DNA from: Bacteroidota bacterium
Lineage (GTDB): Bacteria; Bacteroidota; Bacteroidia; Chitinophagales; Saprospiraceae
Direction: 5' to 3'
DNA: 35,628 nucleotides
NCBI GenBank assembly: GCA_017857395.1
Contig: JAFMDF010000065.1
Location: 1-35,628, forward strand
Shown: piece after piece, positions 1-8,126 of the stretch
Layout: each line of letters opens with the position of its first letter
How positions within the stretch are numbered: the first letter of the stretch is position 1
Translations under genes and position numbers: made by a program
Notes under the pieces: model-generated
Databases searched by the model: none
Told to the model about the DNA's origin: nothing
The model's input: the letters and a program-made list of their open reading frames with translations, nothing else

Positions 1-2
1 TT

Positions 3-488
3 TTATCAAAAAACTACCTACATATTAGCCTTTTTAATTTTTGTCGGGTCGAGTGTCATTTACTACAAAAAAATAAGGGTACTATTAGAATCGAACAATC
101 CTTACCAATTATTCAAGGTTGTCCAACCCAAATCAATCAATTATTTCAAAATATCATTGGCAATGGCTTAAAATTTAAAAGAGATAAAGACCCCATTATT
201 CATATTTCCTACACAGAAGAAAAAGAAGCTTATATTTTTGCTATCCAAGACAATGGCATTGGGATTCCAGAAAAACAACAAGCCAAAATTTTTACCGCTT
301 TTCATCGAGTTGACAAAAATAAATATGAAGGTTCGGGAATTGGCTTAGCCACCTGTGAAAAGGTCGTCGAAAATCATCAAGGGAAAATTTGGTTGCAATC
401 CAAGGTGGGAGAAGGAACTACTTTTTATTTTTCTATTCCAAAAATAAATTTGAATTCATCAACAATTCAATGCGCTATTCTAGATTAG
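3..488 (+). pseudogene. Sensor histidine kinase remnant: HATPase domain, no dimerisation domain, frame broken
   Basis: The stretch ending at the TAG at 486-488 encodes a GHKL ATPase domain. It has an N-box (QLFQNIIGNGLKFK, about 135-180), a G1 box (DNGIGI, about 250-267) and a G2 box (GSGIGLA, 330-350). Such domains bind ATP and phosphorylate a histidine in the preceding HisKA helix. Here the first ~75 bases read in frame 1 as a membrane segment (YILAFLIFVGSSVIYYKK), and the ATPase reads in frame 3. The shift falls at a run of seven A (67-73). Even with the frame restored, the membrane segment would join the ATPase directly, with no room for the HisKA helices and phospho-accepting histidine. 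I read this as a kinase with an internal deletion and frameshift, truncated by the window edge. A sequencing error at the A-run could explain the frameshift but not the missing domain. Its 3' end overlaps the convergent SRPBCC gene by 14 bases. Confidence 0.7.
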
Positions 489-900
489 TTTTAATTTTTT
501 CCAGTATACCTTTAGCTTGTTGATTAACAATCCCTTTCACTACAGAAGCACCGAATTTAAAAATGCCTTTTAGTTGAAAATTCAAACTGATGGTTAAATT
601 TGTTCCATCTTTTACTACTTCCAAATCTAAATCTGCTCGAATGGGAAAGATACTTTTTAAAGTCTTTGCAGCAGTATGTTTATTCTCTTCAAATTCAATC
701 ACTTCATACGTCGTTTTCAATCTTCGACCTGCAATATTCGCTACTTCAATATATTTACTGCCTTTTCGGATAGGTAATTCATCCAACATAATCACCTCTT
801 CCAAAGCAGGAATATAAGCTTTTCGATTATTGACATCCATTAAATAGGCAAAAATAGTGGCTGGGCTTGCCTTAATAAAAATATTTTGTTGAGCAGTCAT
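475..900 (-). CDS. SRPBCC (START-like) family protein
   Basis: 141 residues with the pattern of the SRPBCC/polyketide-cyclase fold. The N-terminal strand motif IFIKASPATIFAYLMDV is followed by beta strands rich in alternating hydrophobics and a long C-terminal amphipathic helix (about 110-140, VVKGIVNQQAKGILEKIK). These proteins bind hydrophobic ligands in a deep cavity; the ligand cannot be predicted here. There is no signal peptide, so it is probably cytoplasmic. The ATG at 900 gives a normal family length. It is convergent with the kinase remnant and overlaps its last 14 bases, so the two 3' ends are packed tightly. It could also be assigned to the CoxG-like subgroup; I cannot tell. Confidence 0.7.
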   Translation of the reverse strand: MTAQQNIFIKASPATIFAYLMDVNNRKAYIPALEEVIMLDELPIRKGSKYIEVANIAGRRLKTTYEVIEFEENKHTAAKTLKSIFPIRADLDLEVVKDGTNLTISLNFQLKGIFKFGASVVKGIVNQQAKGILEKIKTNLE

Positions 901-1040
901 AAATAGTAGCGTAGGGCTAAGGGCAAATCACTACCCCATATATGAAATAATACTGCTATAACAATGGAAGGCGCTAATGGTTTATATTAGTGGTTCTATG
1001 GTGAAAACTATGGGTGAATTAAAAATTTACGACTGTAGAA

Positions 1041-1739
1041 TCAATCATTAAAAATAAAAAAGCCCAATCCTCCTGGGTCACAAAGAATCACATTATCGAC
1101 GATTCCTTCTTTATTGAAAACAGTAATTTCTTCGGCAATGGGAATACCAACTGTTTTAATTTTTTGAATAATGGGCAAATTCTTTCCTCCATTAAAAAAG
1201 GTCAATCCAGGATTAAAGAATAAATGTGGGCAAACCATTGGTTTCATAATGCTAATACCAACACTAGTCCCATTTTCAAAAGCTACCCAACCTTGTGCTA
1301 TACTGCCCATTGTTTTTTTATAGCCCAATAGTTCCCAGAATTGAACTGTTTTTTCAACATCAACTGCTTCTATGCTAAGCCCCGCAAAGTTACCGGGAAT
1401 GGCTTTTGATTCGCCTTTTAAGATAACCTCTTTTTCCAATCCCTCATTCATCAAATACACTTTCACGCCATTAGGGTCACTTACCAAATGTCCGCCTTCT
1501 ATATCCACTACTTTGGTTACTTTATTTAAGGCAGTAACTGTTTCTTTCCAATCGGTTTGATATAATTTCAAGCCTGTTCGGGCGGTGTTTTCTGGATTAA
1601 TTTCCAACAGAAACTTACCATCCGTAAAAAGGGTTGGTTTATTTTCTGATAATAATTCAAAATTTAATTTTTGATAATAGGTCTTACTAGCGGACAAGTT
1701 GCCTGTACAAGTTTGGATAACAGCGGTAAGTTTACTCAT
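1041..1739 (-). CDS. VOC-superfamily protein with two glyoxalase-like domains
   Basis: 232 residues in two repeats of the vicinal-oxygen-chelate fold. The first covers about 1-115 (start MSKLTAVIQTCTGNLSASKT, then YYQKLNFELL) and the second about 118-230 (GLSIEAVDVEKTVQFWELLG, ending CDPGGLGFFIF). VOC enzymes bind a divalent metal and include glyoxalases, dioxygenases and resistance proteins. I cannot place a full His/Glu metal set with confidence, so the reaction is unknown and it may be non-catalytic. It is predicted to be cytoplasmic. It runs divergently from the DUF1761 gene, with about 200 bases between starts that hold a short inverted repeat. A second, unrelated VOC gene begins at 35095. 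Confidence 0.7.
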   Translation of the reverse strand: MSKLTAVIQTCTGNLSASKTYYQKLNFELLSENKPTLFTDGKFLLEINPENTARTGLKLYQTDWKETVTALNKVTKVVDIEGGHLVSDPNGVKVYLMNEGLEKEVILKGESKAIPGNFAGLSIEAVDVEKTVQFWELLGYKKTMGSIAQGWVAFENGTSVGISIMKPMVCPHLFFNPGLTFFNGGKNLPIIQKIKTVGIPIAEEITVFNKEGIVDNVILCDPGGLGFFIFND

Positions 1740-1782
1740 TTTAATGGATTTATTGAAGGATATTAAGTTAGAATAATTAGTA

Positions 1783-1826
1783 GAGAATAGAACACGATAC
1801 CTCTCTACGCTCTACGCTCTATTCTC
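1783..1826. repeat. Short inverted repeat in a divergent promoter region
   Basis: GAGAATAG (1783-1790) is the reverse complement of CTATTCTC (1819-1826). Between them lies a partial direct repeat of CTCTACG units (about 1803-1820). It sits between the VOC gene (minus) and the DUF1761 gene (plus). It belongs to the general pattern of intergenic palindromes in this window. No function can be assigned. Confidence 0.5.
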
Positions 1827-1899
1827 GCATCTGAAAATTACTTTCATCAAAAGTAATATTCCTTAACAAATTGATTACCATTTGCCAAATAATTTTTAC

Positions 1900-1907
1900 T
1901 ACTTTTG
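1900..1907 (+). promoter_or_regulatory. Possible Bacteroidota -7 promoter box
   Basis: TACTTTTG matches the Bacteroidota -7 consensus TAnnTTTG and lies 33 bases before the ATG of the DUF1761 gene at 1941. TTG triplets occur upstream (1871, 1882), but neither has the ideal spacing for the -33 element, so this is a weak call based on the -7 box and its position. Confidence 0.3.
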
Positions 1908-1940
1908 ATCAATATCCATTCCGCATCTAAAATATATTAT

Positions 1941-2444
1941 ATGGAACTATTTAATTTTTATATCCTACCTATATCGGCATTTATTCCATTGATAATAGGC
2001 TTTATATGGTATCGACCTAATGTTTTCGGAACAAGACTAGCTGATACTACAGGCGAACCTATCGAACAAATTAGTCAACCTAAAAGTATTGGACAAATCG
2101 GGTTAATTTATCTTTTTAGTCTATTATTATCCTATATAATGCTGGCGGTAAGTGTTCATCAAATCGGTGTTTTTCAATTATTTTTTTTAGACCCTAGTTT
2201 TGCGGATGCTAGTTCTGAATTTAAAACATTCATGACTGATTTTCTAGCTCAATATGGCAGCCGTCACCGCACCTTCGGGCATGGCATGATACACGGGGCA
2301 GAAGCTAGTTTTTTCTTTAGTTTAGCAATTTTGGGTATAAGTGCATTATTGACAGGTAAATCGTTAAAAAGTATCTGGGTACATGTTGGATTTTGGGTAC
2401 TTACTTGTAGCTTAATGGTAGGCGTGAATTGTGCATTTGTATAA
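1941..2444 (+). CDS. DUF1761-family membrane protein
   Basis: 167 residues from the ATG at 1941. The frame stays open to a TTG at 1905, but the family normally begins at the hydrophobic MELFNFYILPISAFIPLIIG. Four membrane helices are visible: about 5-28, a second following the sequence QPKSIGQ, a third in the segment ASFFFSLAILGISALL, and a C-terminal helix (WVHVGFWVLTCSLMVGVNCA). A conserved-looking HGMIHGAEASFFF segment precedes the third helix. DUF1761 proteins are small inner-membrane proteins of unknown function found in many bacteria. The gene stands alone on the plus strand. Confidence 0.7.
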   Translation: MELFNFYILPISAFIPLIIGFIWYRPNVFGTRLADTTGEPIEQISQPKSIGQIGLIYLFSLLLSYIMLAVSVHQIGVFQLFFLDPSFADASSEFKTFMTDFLAQYGSRHRTFGHGMIHGAEASFFFSLAILGISALLTGKSLKSIWVHVGFWVLTCSLMVGVNCAFV

Positions 2445-2572
2445 ATATAAGGAAGTTTAAGTTCCCTGTCTCCATAGTTTTTCGGAGAACTGAAATTTCC
2501 CTATTAGCTAATTTTAAAAACCCGTTGTCCTTTAATTATCCGATAGCCTATTAAAACTGTTGATTTATGTAT

Positions 2573-2642
2573 TTCACGCAGAGTTCGCAGAGGCCACAGA
2601 AGCTAATAAAAACTAACTTTTTCTCTGCGAACTCTGCGTGAA
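2573..2642. repeat. 20-bp perfect inverted repeat
   Basis: The arm TTCACGCAGAGTTCGCAGAG at 2573-2592 is perfectly complementary to 2623-2642, with a 30-base spacer. An outer 8-base pair of arms (TGATTTAT at 2561-2568, ATAAATCA at 2642-2649) extends it. No T-run follows, so it is not a typical terminator. Confidence 0.85.
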
Positions 2643-2670
2643 TAAATCAACCACTTTAATACACGACCAA

Positions 2671-2702
2671 TTATCCGTTGTCTAATTTTCTACAACGAAT
2701 AA
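2671..2702. repeat. Short inverted repeat with ATCCGTTGT core
   Basis: TTATCCGTTGT (2671-2681) pairs with ACAACGAATAA (2692-2702) with one mismatch and a 10-base loop. A near-identical hairpin lies at 17329-17360, and the hairpin at 2786-2838 shares the ATCCGTTG core. Confidence 0.7.
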
Positions 2703-2785
2703 TTAACTCTTTTTTAAATTAGAGCGTCAGCTAAAAAAATGGTATTATAATAATATTTAAAATCTCGGCTAGCTTGTCAAATTCG

Positions 2786-2838
2786 TTGTCTTCATTCATC
2801 CGTTGGTTTATTTTCTGCCAACGGATGAATGAAGACAA
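2786..2838. repeat. 21-bp perfect inverted repeat before the dehydrogenase gene
   Basis: Positions 2786-2806 and 2818-2838 are perfect reverse complements around an 11-base T-rich loop. Pairing continues outward for five more positions with two mismatches. The hairpin ends 54 bases before the chosen start codon at 2893, so it would fall in the leader or promoter of the downstream gene. Confidence 0.85.
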
Positions 2839-2892
2839 TGGATGATTATCAATTTTTCACCTGACTATCTAATATTCTCTAAATCATTCATA

Positions 2893-5118
2893 ATGAAGAA
2901 ATTAATCGTATCATTTTTTGCATACTTGCTACTATTTTCAGCATGTAAAAACACGACTGATGCTATAGACCTCACCAGCGAATTTACCCTAGAAAAAGGA
3001 TTTCATATCTCTGCAGTCGCTGCTGAACCACTATTAACATCTCCTGTCGCCATAGAATTTGATGAAAAAGGTCGAATTTGGGCAGTCGAAATGACGGGTT
3101 ATATGCGAGACATTGATGGGTCAGATGAAAAAGAACCAGATGGTAAGATTTCCATTTTAGAAGATACAGATGGCGACGGCGTGATGGATAATAAGAAAAT
3201 ATTCCTAGATGAATTGGTATTACCAAGAGCGATTGAATTAATAAATGGTGGCTTATTATATACCGAGCCACCAAATTTGTGGTGGGTGCCTATTGAAAAT
3301 GACCAGCCCGGTGAAGCACAATTAGTTGATTCTATGTATGCCAATGGTGGAAATGTAGAACACGCACCAAATGGGTTATTATATAATTTAGATAATTGGA
3401 TTTATAGTGCCAAATGCGACCGTCGATATCGTTTAAGAAATGGAAAATGGGAAACAGATGCCACTTATTTCAAAGGACAATGGGGCATTACGAATGATGA
3501 CGAAGGGCATTTATATTATAATGATAATAGCAATCCAATTTATGGCGACTTTGTGCAATCGAACCAAGTCAATGCCAATCCGTTTTTAGAAAGTAAAAAT
3601 TTAGAACGACAAAATTTATCCAAGTCTCGTCGTTTCTATCCAAGTCATCCAACCTTAATTAATCGGGGATATATGGAAGGCGCTTATGATGAAGCAGGAC
3701 GGGTTAAACATTTCACCTCTGCTTGCAGCCCATTGATTTATCGAGGCGAACAATTTAGAAGCGATTATTATGGACAAGCTTTTGTATGTGGACCAGAAGG
3801 CAATTTAGTCAAGCGATTTGAACTAGAAACGACCAACGGTAAAATGGAAGCCAAAGCCACTAGTGAAGGTAGCGAATTCCTAGTGTCCAATGATGAAACG
3901 TTCCGACCTGTCAATCTCAATAATGGGCCAGATGGTGCGCTGTATGTGGTAGATATGCGTAGAGCTATTATCCAACATCGAGCCTTTATGACGAGTTATT
4001 TAAAGGAATTGATTATTAAAAACAAGATGGATAGTTTACCTATTACAGGTCGAATTTTTAGAGTTGCTGATAGCACCAATACAGTTAAAGCATTACCTGA
4101 TTTAAGCCAACTATCTTTGGCAGAATGGGTATCTTTATTACAATCCACCAATGGCTGGCAACGAAAAATAGCACAGAAGAAATTGGTTTATGGCAATGAT
4201 AAAAGTGTAATTGATGCCATTATAACTATAGCCAAAAACGTTAAAAATCCATTAGGACAAATACAAGCTTTATGGACCTTAGAAGGAATGGGTGAATTAT
4301 CTGCTGAGTTATTAACCACTATTAAAACTAGTGATGCCGCTGTTGCTTCACAAGTTATTTTATTAGCTAAAACGATAATTAATTCGGCTAATGAAGCTGC
4401 ACTATTACCAATTTTTGAAAACGCAGTAGCATCCAATAATTTCGACCAACATCTACAAGTAGCACATAGTTTAGGGAAAGTTACCAATCCCAAAAAAGAT
4501 GAATTATGGATGAATTTAGCCACGACTTATGTAGATAATTCGATGATGGCAGAAGCCTTGGTTAGTAGTATTGCAGGCAAAGAAAGAGAGTTGCTTCCTA
4601 CTATTGAGAAGGTACAAAAAGAAAGTGCCTTAGCTGCTACACTTCATAAAACCCTTATCAATATCGCAGATGATAATCGAAAGGAACCAGTTTTAAGTGT
4701 AACGGACCAAACAGATGATAGAACAAGAGGTTTTGAATTATATCAAATGTACTGTGGTACTTGTCATGGAATGGATGGCAAAGGCATGGAAAATTTAGCG
4801 CCACCACTCTATCAATCAGAATATGTAGACGGTCCAGCAGAACATATTGCCCTAGTGATGCTCAATGGTTTACAAGGTCCAATTACGGTTCATGGAAAAA
4901 TTTATGAGGGTGCGGCAGTTATGCCTGGTATTAAACAAAATCCAGACATTTCAGACAAAGATATTAAGGATATAATCGCTTTTATTAAGAGTGGTTTTAC
5001 TAGCAAACCTAAATGGTTTAATATGAAGGAATCTATCATTGCGGAACTTCGGGCAGCTACTGCGGATAGACAAGAGATGTTTACGGAGGCAGAATTAAAG
5101 GCTTGGCCGCTAGAATAA
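2893..5118 (+). CDS. Lipoprotein sugar-dehydrogenase-like propeller with C-terminal cytochrome c (DUF7133/PVC-type)
   Basis: 741 residues from the ATG at 2893; the upstream ATG at 2842 would bury the signal peptide. MKKLIVSFFAYLLLFSACK is a lipoprotein signal with lipobox FSAC, so the mature protein should be membrane-anchored outside the cytoplasm. Residues about 25-390 resemble the beta-propeller 'membrane-bound dehydrogenase' domain common in Planctomycetes and Bacteroidota (DEKGRIWAVEMTGY, GPDGALYVVDMRRA). A helical HEAT-like stretch (about 400-590) follows. The C-terminus is a class I cytochrome c: CGTCH at 621-625 binds haem, and Met677 (VMPG) is the likely axial ligand. Such proteins are thought to oxidise sugar-like substrates and pass electrons to the respiratory chain. 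The transporter, oxidoreductase and isomerase downstream fit a sugar-oxidation locus. The substrate is unknown. Confidence 0.8.
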   Translation: MKKLIVSFFAYLLLFSACKNTTDAIDLTSEFTLEKGFHISAVAAEPLLTSPVAIEFDEKGRIWAVEMTGYMRDIDGSDEKEPDGKISILEDTDGDGVMDNKKIFLDELVLPRAIELINGGLLYTEPPNLWWVPIENDQPGEAQLVDSMYANGGNVEHAPNGLLYNLDNWIYSAKCDRRYRLRNGKWETDATYFKGQWGITNDDEGHLYYNDNSNPIYGDFVQSNQVNANPFLESKNLERQNLSKSRRFYPSHPTLINRGYMEGAYDEAGRVKHFTSACSPLIYRGEQFRSDYYGQAFVCGPEGNLVKRFELETTNGKMEAKATSEGSEFLVSNDETFRPVNLNNGPDGALYVVDMRRAIIQHRAFMTSYLKELIIKNKMDSLPITGRIFRVADSTNTVKALPDLSQLSLAEWVSLLQSTNGWQRKIAQKKLVYGNDKSVIDAIITIAKNVKNPLGQIQALWTLEGMGELSAELLTTIKTSDAAVASQVILLAKTIINSANEAALLPIFENAVASNNFDQHLQVAHSLGKVTNPKKDELWMNLATTYVDNSMMAEALVSSIAGKERELLPTIEKVQKESALAATLHKTLINIADDNRKEPVLSVTDQTDDRTRGFELYQMYCGTCHGMDGKGMENLAPPLYQSEYVDGPAEHIALVMLNGLQGPITVHGKIYEGAAVMPGIKQNPDISDKDIKDIIAFIKSGFTSKPKWFNMKESIIAELRAATADRQEMFTEAELKAWPLE

Positions 5119-5119
5119 A

Positions 5120-5195
5120 GTAGCTTGGGCTTCCTGCCCGAGTAAACAAATTTAGGTTACGAAAAAATGCGACTCAGGCTAGAAGCCCAAGCTAC
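5120..5195. repeat. Inverted repeat between the dehydrogenase and transporter genes
   Basis: GTAGCTTGGGCTTC (5120-5133) pairs perfectly with 5182-5195. Pairing continues inward (5134-5142 with 5173-5181) with three mismatches. It starts two bases after the stop codon and ends 18 bases before the next start, filling the gap. It may act as a transcript-end or processing hairpin, but there is no T-run. Confidence 0.8.
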
Positions 5196-5213
5196 GGTCA
5201 AATATAAAACAAT

Positions 5214-6839
5214 ATGAAACAAGACGAATTATTCAATAAAGCACAATCCACTAATTTTTTCGGTAAACTCTTTTACTACACCCGACTAAGTGGCCCCGGT
5301 TGGATACAAGCAGCCGTTACTTTAGGGGGCGGTACTTTAGTAGGCGCCTTATATTTAGGCGTTGTTGGTGGGTATCAATTTTTGTGGTTGCAACCATTGG
5401 CGATGCTTTGTGGCGTTATCATGTTGTCTGCCATTAGTTATGTGACGCTAAGTAAAGACAAAATAGAAGAGAGGCCTTTTGAATTGGCTAAAAGACATAT
5501 TTCCCCTACGTTAGCTTGGGGTTGGTTAATTGCAACCATTATCGCAAATGTAGTATTTTGTACCGCTCAATTTGCATTGGGAGCAGATGCCATACAAGGA
5601 AACTTAGGAGGGGCGCATATATCTCCTTTTCTTATTACTAGTATTCTATTCATAGTCGCCTTTTTTCTAATCTGGTTATTTTCGGGAGAAGGAAAAGCCT
5701 CAAGAATTATTGATAATGTTATTAAAGCCCTAGTTGCCATTATCGTTTTAGCCTTTATGGGCGTCGTCATTACTTTAATGTGGAATGGTGCTATCAATTG
5801 GGGCGAGTTATTTAGTGGCTTAATTCCAGATTTTTCGGCACTCTTTCGACCTACGGATGCGTATACGCCAAGTATTGCCGCCGCAGGAGAATATGGTGCA
5901 TTTTGGAAAAATTACATTTCAGAAAGTCAGAGAAATATCATCATTGGTGCTTTTGGATCAGCGGTTGGTATCAATATGACTTTCCTCTTACCTTATTCTT
6001 TAATGAAAAAGGGTTGGAAAAAAAAGCATCGAGAATTATCTATATTTGATTTAGCATTAGGCCTATTTATTCCTTTTATTTTGGGTGCTTCTGCATTAAT
6101 TATTTCTACTGCTTCTCAGTTTCATGCTAAAAAAGATGGCATTGTAAGTGAAGCCGCTTATCATCAAGTATTGGATGCTCGTTTAAAAGTAGAACATATT
6201 GAATTCGCCACTTATGATAAAAATAAAGTAGCTCAATTAAGACAAGGTGCACCACAAGCAGATAAAGATTTATCGACAATGCTAGCCAAAAGAAATGCCA
6301 ATGATTTAGCCAATGCGCTAAGTCCCTTTTTAGGCAATTGGTCGCAGCTCATTTTTGGTATCGGCATTCTCGCAATGGCTTTAAGTACGATGCTCGTCCA
6401 CATGATGATGAATGGGTACGCCATTAGTGAAGCCTTCGGGCAACCAGGACAACGAAAAATATTTTTGATTGGTGCAGTTATTCCTGCAATTGCCGGATTT
6501 TTCTCTCCCTTATTATGGAATGGTGCTGCCAAAACTGCTTTAGCCGTTCCTGCTTCGGTGATTGCCACTACCCTTTTACCTATAGCTTATTTGATATTTT
6601 TGTTATTAATGAATTCTAAAAAAGCATTGGGTGAGGAATTACCAAAAAACAGGCTATTAGTTAATATTTTAATGTTTGGCGCTACAGGAATTGCTACTTT
6701 TGCCTCAATTTGGGCTTTATTAGGAAAGTATCAAAGTACTAATGTTTATGACCATCAATTTGGGATAGTTGGCTTAATCGGTTTACCTATTTTGGCTTTG
6801 ATAGGGATTATTAGTTTTTTGAGGAAAGAGGCGAGTTGA
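5214..6839 (+). CDS. Divergent Nramp/SLC11-like transporter
   Basis: 541 residues with about 11 membrane helices, a proline/glycine-broken first helix (GPGWIQAAVTLGGG, 27-40) and a matching sixth helix (GINMTFLLPYS, 252-262), as in the LeuT-fold Nramp family. Canonical Nramps carry DPGN in helix 1 and MPH in helix 6, which bind Mn/Fe. Here these read GPGW and LPY, so the aspartate, asparagine, methionine and histidine ligands are absent. It is therefore unlikely to carry the usual metals and may move Mg, another cation or something else. A hydrophilic insert of ~70 residues (about 300-375) is unusual. It starts 95 bases after the dehydrogenase gene on the same strand. The family call is fairly sure; the substrate is unknown. 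Confidence 0.75.
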   Translation: MKQDELFNKAQSTNFFGKLFYYTRLSGPGWIQAAVTLGGGTLVGALYLGVVGGYQFLWLQPLAMLCGVIMLSAISYVTLSKDKIEERPFELAKRHISPTLAWGWLIATIIANVVFCTAQFALGADAIQGNLGGAHISPFLITSILFIVAFFLIWLFSGEGKASRIIDNVIKALVAIIVLAFMGVVITLMWNGAINWGELFSGLIPDFSALFRPTDAYTPSIAAAGEYGAFWKNYISESQRNIIIGAFGSAVGINMTFLLPYSLMKKGWKKKHRELSIFDLALGLFIPFILGASALIISTASQFHAKKDGIVSEAAYHQVLDARLKVEHIEFATYDKNKVAQLRQGAPQADKDLSTMLAKRNANDLANALSPFLGNWSQLIFGIGILAMALSTMLVHMMMNGYAISEAFGQPGQRKIFLIGAVIPAIAGFFSPLLWNGAAKTALAVPASVIATTLLPIAYLIFLLLMNSKKALGEELPKNRLLVNILMFGATGIATFASIWALLGKYQSTNVYDHQFGIVGLIGLPILALIGIISFLRKEAS

Positions 6840-7019
6840 GGGAACGATGAATGATAAATGATGAACTATGAATGATACATTCAATTAGAAGCACTAAACT
6901 TTTCAAAATAAAATTGATAATTTATCCGTGATAGGCCATCCGTGGTATAAAAAATCCGTGGGGGAGCATCCATTTAATTTCAGGTACATTCATAATCTAC
7001 AATAAACCATCTTAGTAAA

Positions 7020-8066
7020 ATGCAAACATTCGGAATAATAGGAGGTGGCATGATTGCCAATTTTCATGCCCAAGCCATTCAAGCGATGAAAGGCGGGCAA
7101 TTAGGCGCTATTTATGCTCGTAATCCAGAAAAGGCAAAAGGATTAGGTAAAAAGTATAATTGCAAAGCCTACCACAATTTAAAAGATTTATTAGCAGATA
7201 AAACCATTGATATCGTAACGATTGCCACACCTTCAGGTGCACATTTAGCCCCTACGATTGCAGCAGCAAAAGCAGGCAAACATGTTATATGTGAAAAACC
7301 ATTAGAAGTCACTCCCACTAGAATTGAGCAAATGATTGCGGTTTGTGCCGAACAAAAAGTGGTCTTAGGCAGTATTTTTAATAGGCGCTTTAATCCAGCC
7401 ATGCAAGCTTTCAAAAAAGCAGTAGATGCTGGGAGATTTGGGCAATTAACGATGTGCGATGCTTATATCAAATGGTATCGAACGCAAGCCTATTACGATT
7501 CTGGCGCTTGGCGAGGCACTTGGGCATTAGACGGTGGCGGTGCATTGATGAACCAATCTATTCATACGATTGACCAATTGATTTATTTAGCCGGCCCAAT
7601 TAAACGATTGTCTGCTTCTACCACTTGTTTGATTCACGAAGGCATTGAAGTAGAAGATACAGCGGTGGCTATTTTAGAATTTGAAAATGGGGCAAGAGGT
7701 GTGATTCAAGGAGCGACTTCTTGTTGGTCTTCTACTGGGCATCCTGCGGAAGTTCATCTTTGCGGTAGCGAAGGTTCCGTTTTTATGACCGATGAATCTT
7801 TTCGAGTTTGGGATTTTAAAACACCTGCACCAGCAGATGATTTTGTGAAGACTAATTTAATGGAAGGTGCAGAAGTAGGTATGGGCGCAAATGACCCTTC
7901 TGCCATTAATTTTGATGGTCATCTACGTAATTTTGAAGATATTGTAGAAGCTATAGAAAATAATCGCCAACCGTTGGTAAGTGGCGAAGAAGGATTAAAA
8001 GCGGTGCAGGTGATTGATGCTATTTATCGAAGTGCTAAGCAAAATGGGATTTGGGTGGAATTGTAG
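7020..8066 (+). CDS. Gfo/Idh/MocA-family NAD(P)-dependent oxidoreductase
   Basis: 348 residues, the usual family length. The N-terminal Rossmann fold has the nucleotide loop GIIGGGMIA (5-13). CEKPLE (91-96) supplies the conserved Lys93 of the EKP motif. The substrate domain has GGGALMNQSIHTID, giving His182 and Asp186; the position usually occupied by aspartate four residues before the histidine is Asn178. These cytoplasmic enzymes oxidise or reduce sugars, inositols and related polyols at one carbon. The gene lies 60 bases before a TIM-barrel isomerase, a frequent pairing in sugar and inositol pathways. Substrate unknown. Confidence 0.88.
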   Translation: MQTFGIIGGGMIANFHAQAIQAMKGGQLGAIYARNPEKAKGLGKKYNCKAYHNLKDLLADKTIDIVTIATPSGAHLAPTIAAAKAGKHVICEKPLEVTPTRIEQMIAVCAEQKVVLGSIFNRRFNPAMQAFKKAVDAGRFGQLTMCDAYIKWYRTQAYYDSGAWRGTWALDGGGALMNQSIHTIDQLIYLAGPIKRLSASTTCLIHEGIEVEDTAVAILEFENGARGVIQGATSCWSSTGHPAEVHLCGSEGSVFMTDESFRVWDFKTPAPADDFVKTNLMEGAEVGMGANDPSAINFDGHLRNFEDIVEAIENNRQPLVSGEEGLKAVQVIDAIYRSAKQNGIWVEL

Positions 8067-8126
8067 TAGTCCCTTTACCTATCAACCTTCCTGCCTTTAA
8101 ACCTTTACACCTTTAATAATTACAAA

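Larger units (their letters stand above)
2445..2892. other. Gene-free stretch dominated by inverted repeats
   Basis: About 450 bases between the DUF1761 gene and the dehydrogenase/cytochrome gene. I see no convincing ORF or RNA gene. It holds three separate long inverted repeats (2573-2642, 2671-2702, 2786-2838), listed separately, and one copy of a 21-base sequence (2522-2542) that recurs exactly at 17314-17334. The open frame upstream of 2893 runs into the last palindrome, which argues against using the ATG at 2842 as the start. Confidence 0.6.

Noticed and set aside
2842-2892. Upstream ATG for the dehydrogenase gene
   Set aside because: It would place 17 residues before a clean lipoprotein signal peptide and overlaps the edge of a palindrome.
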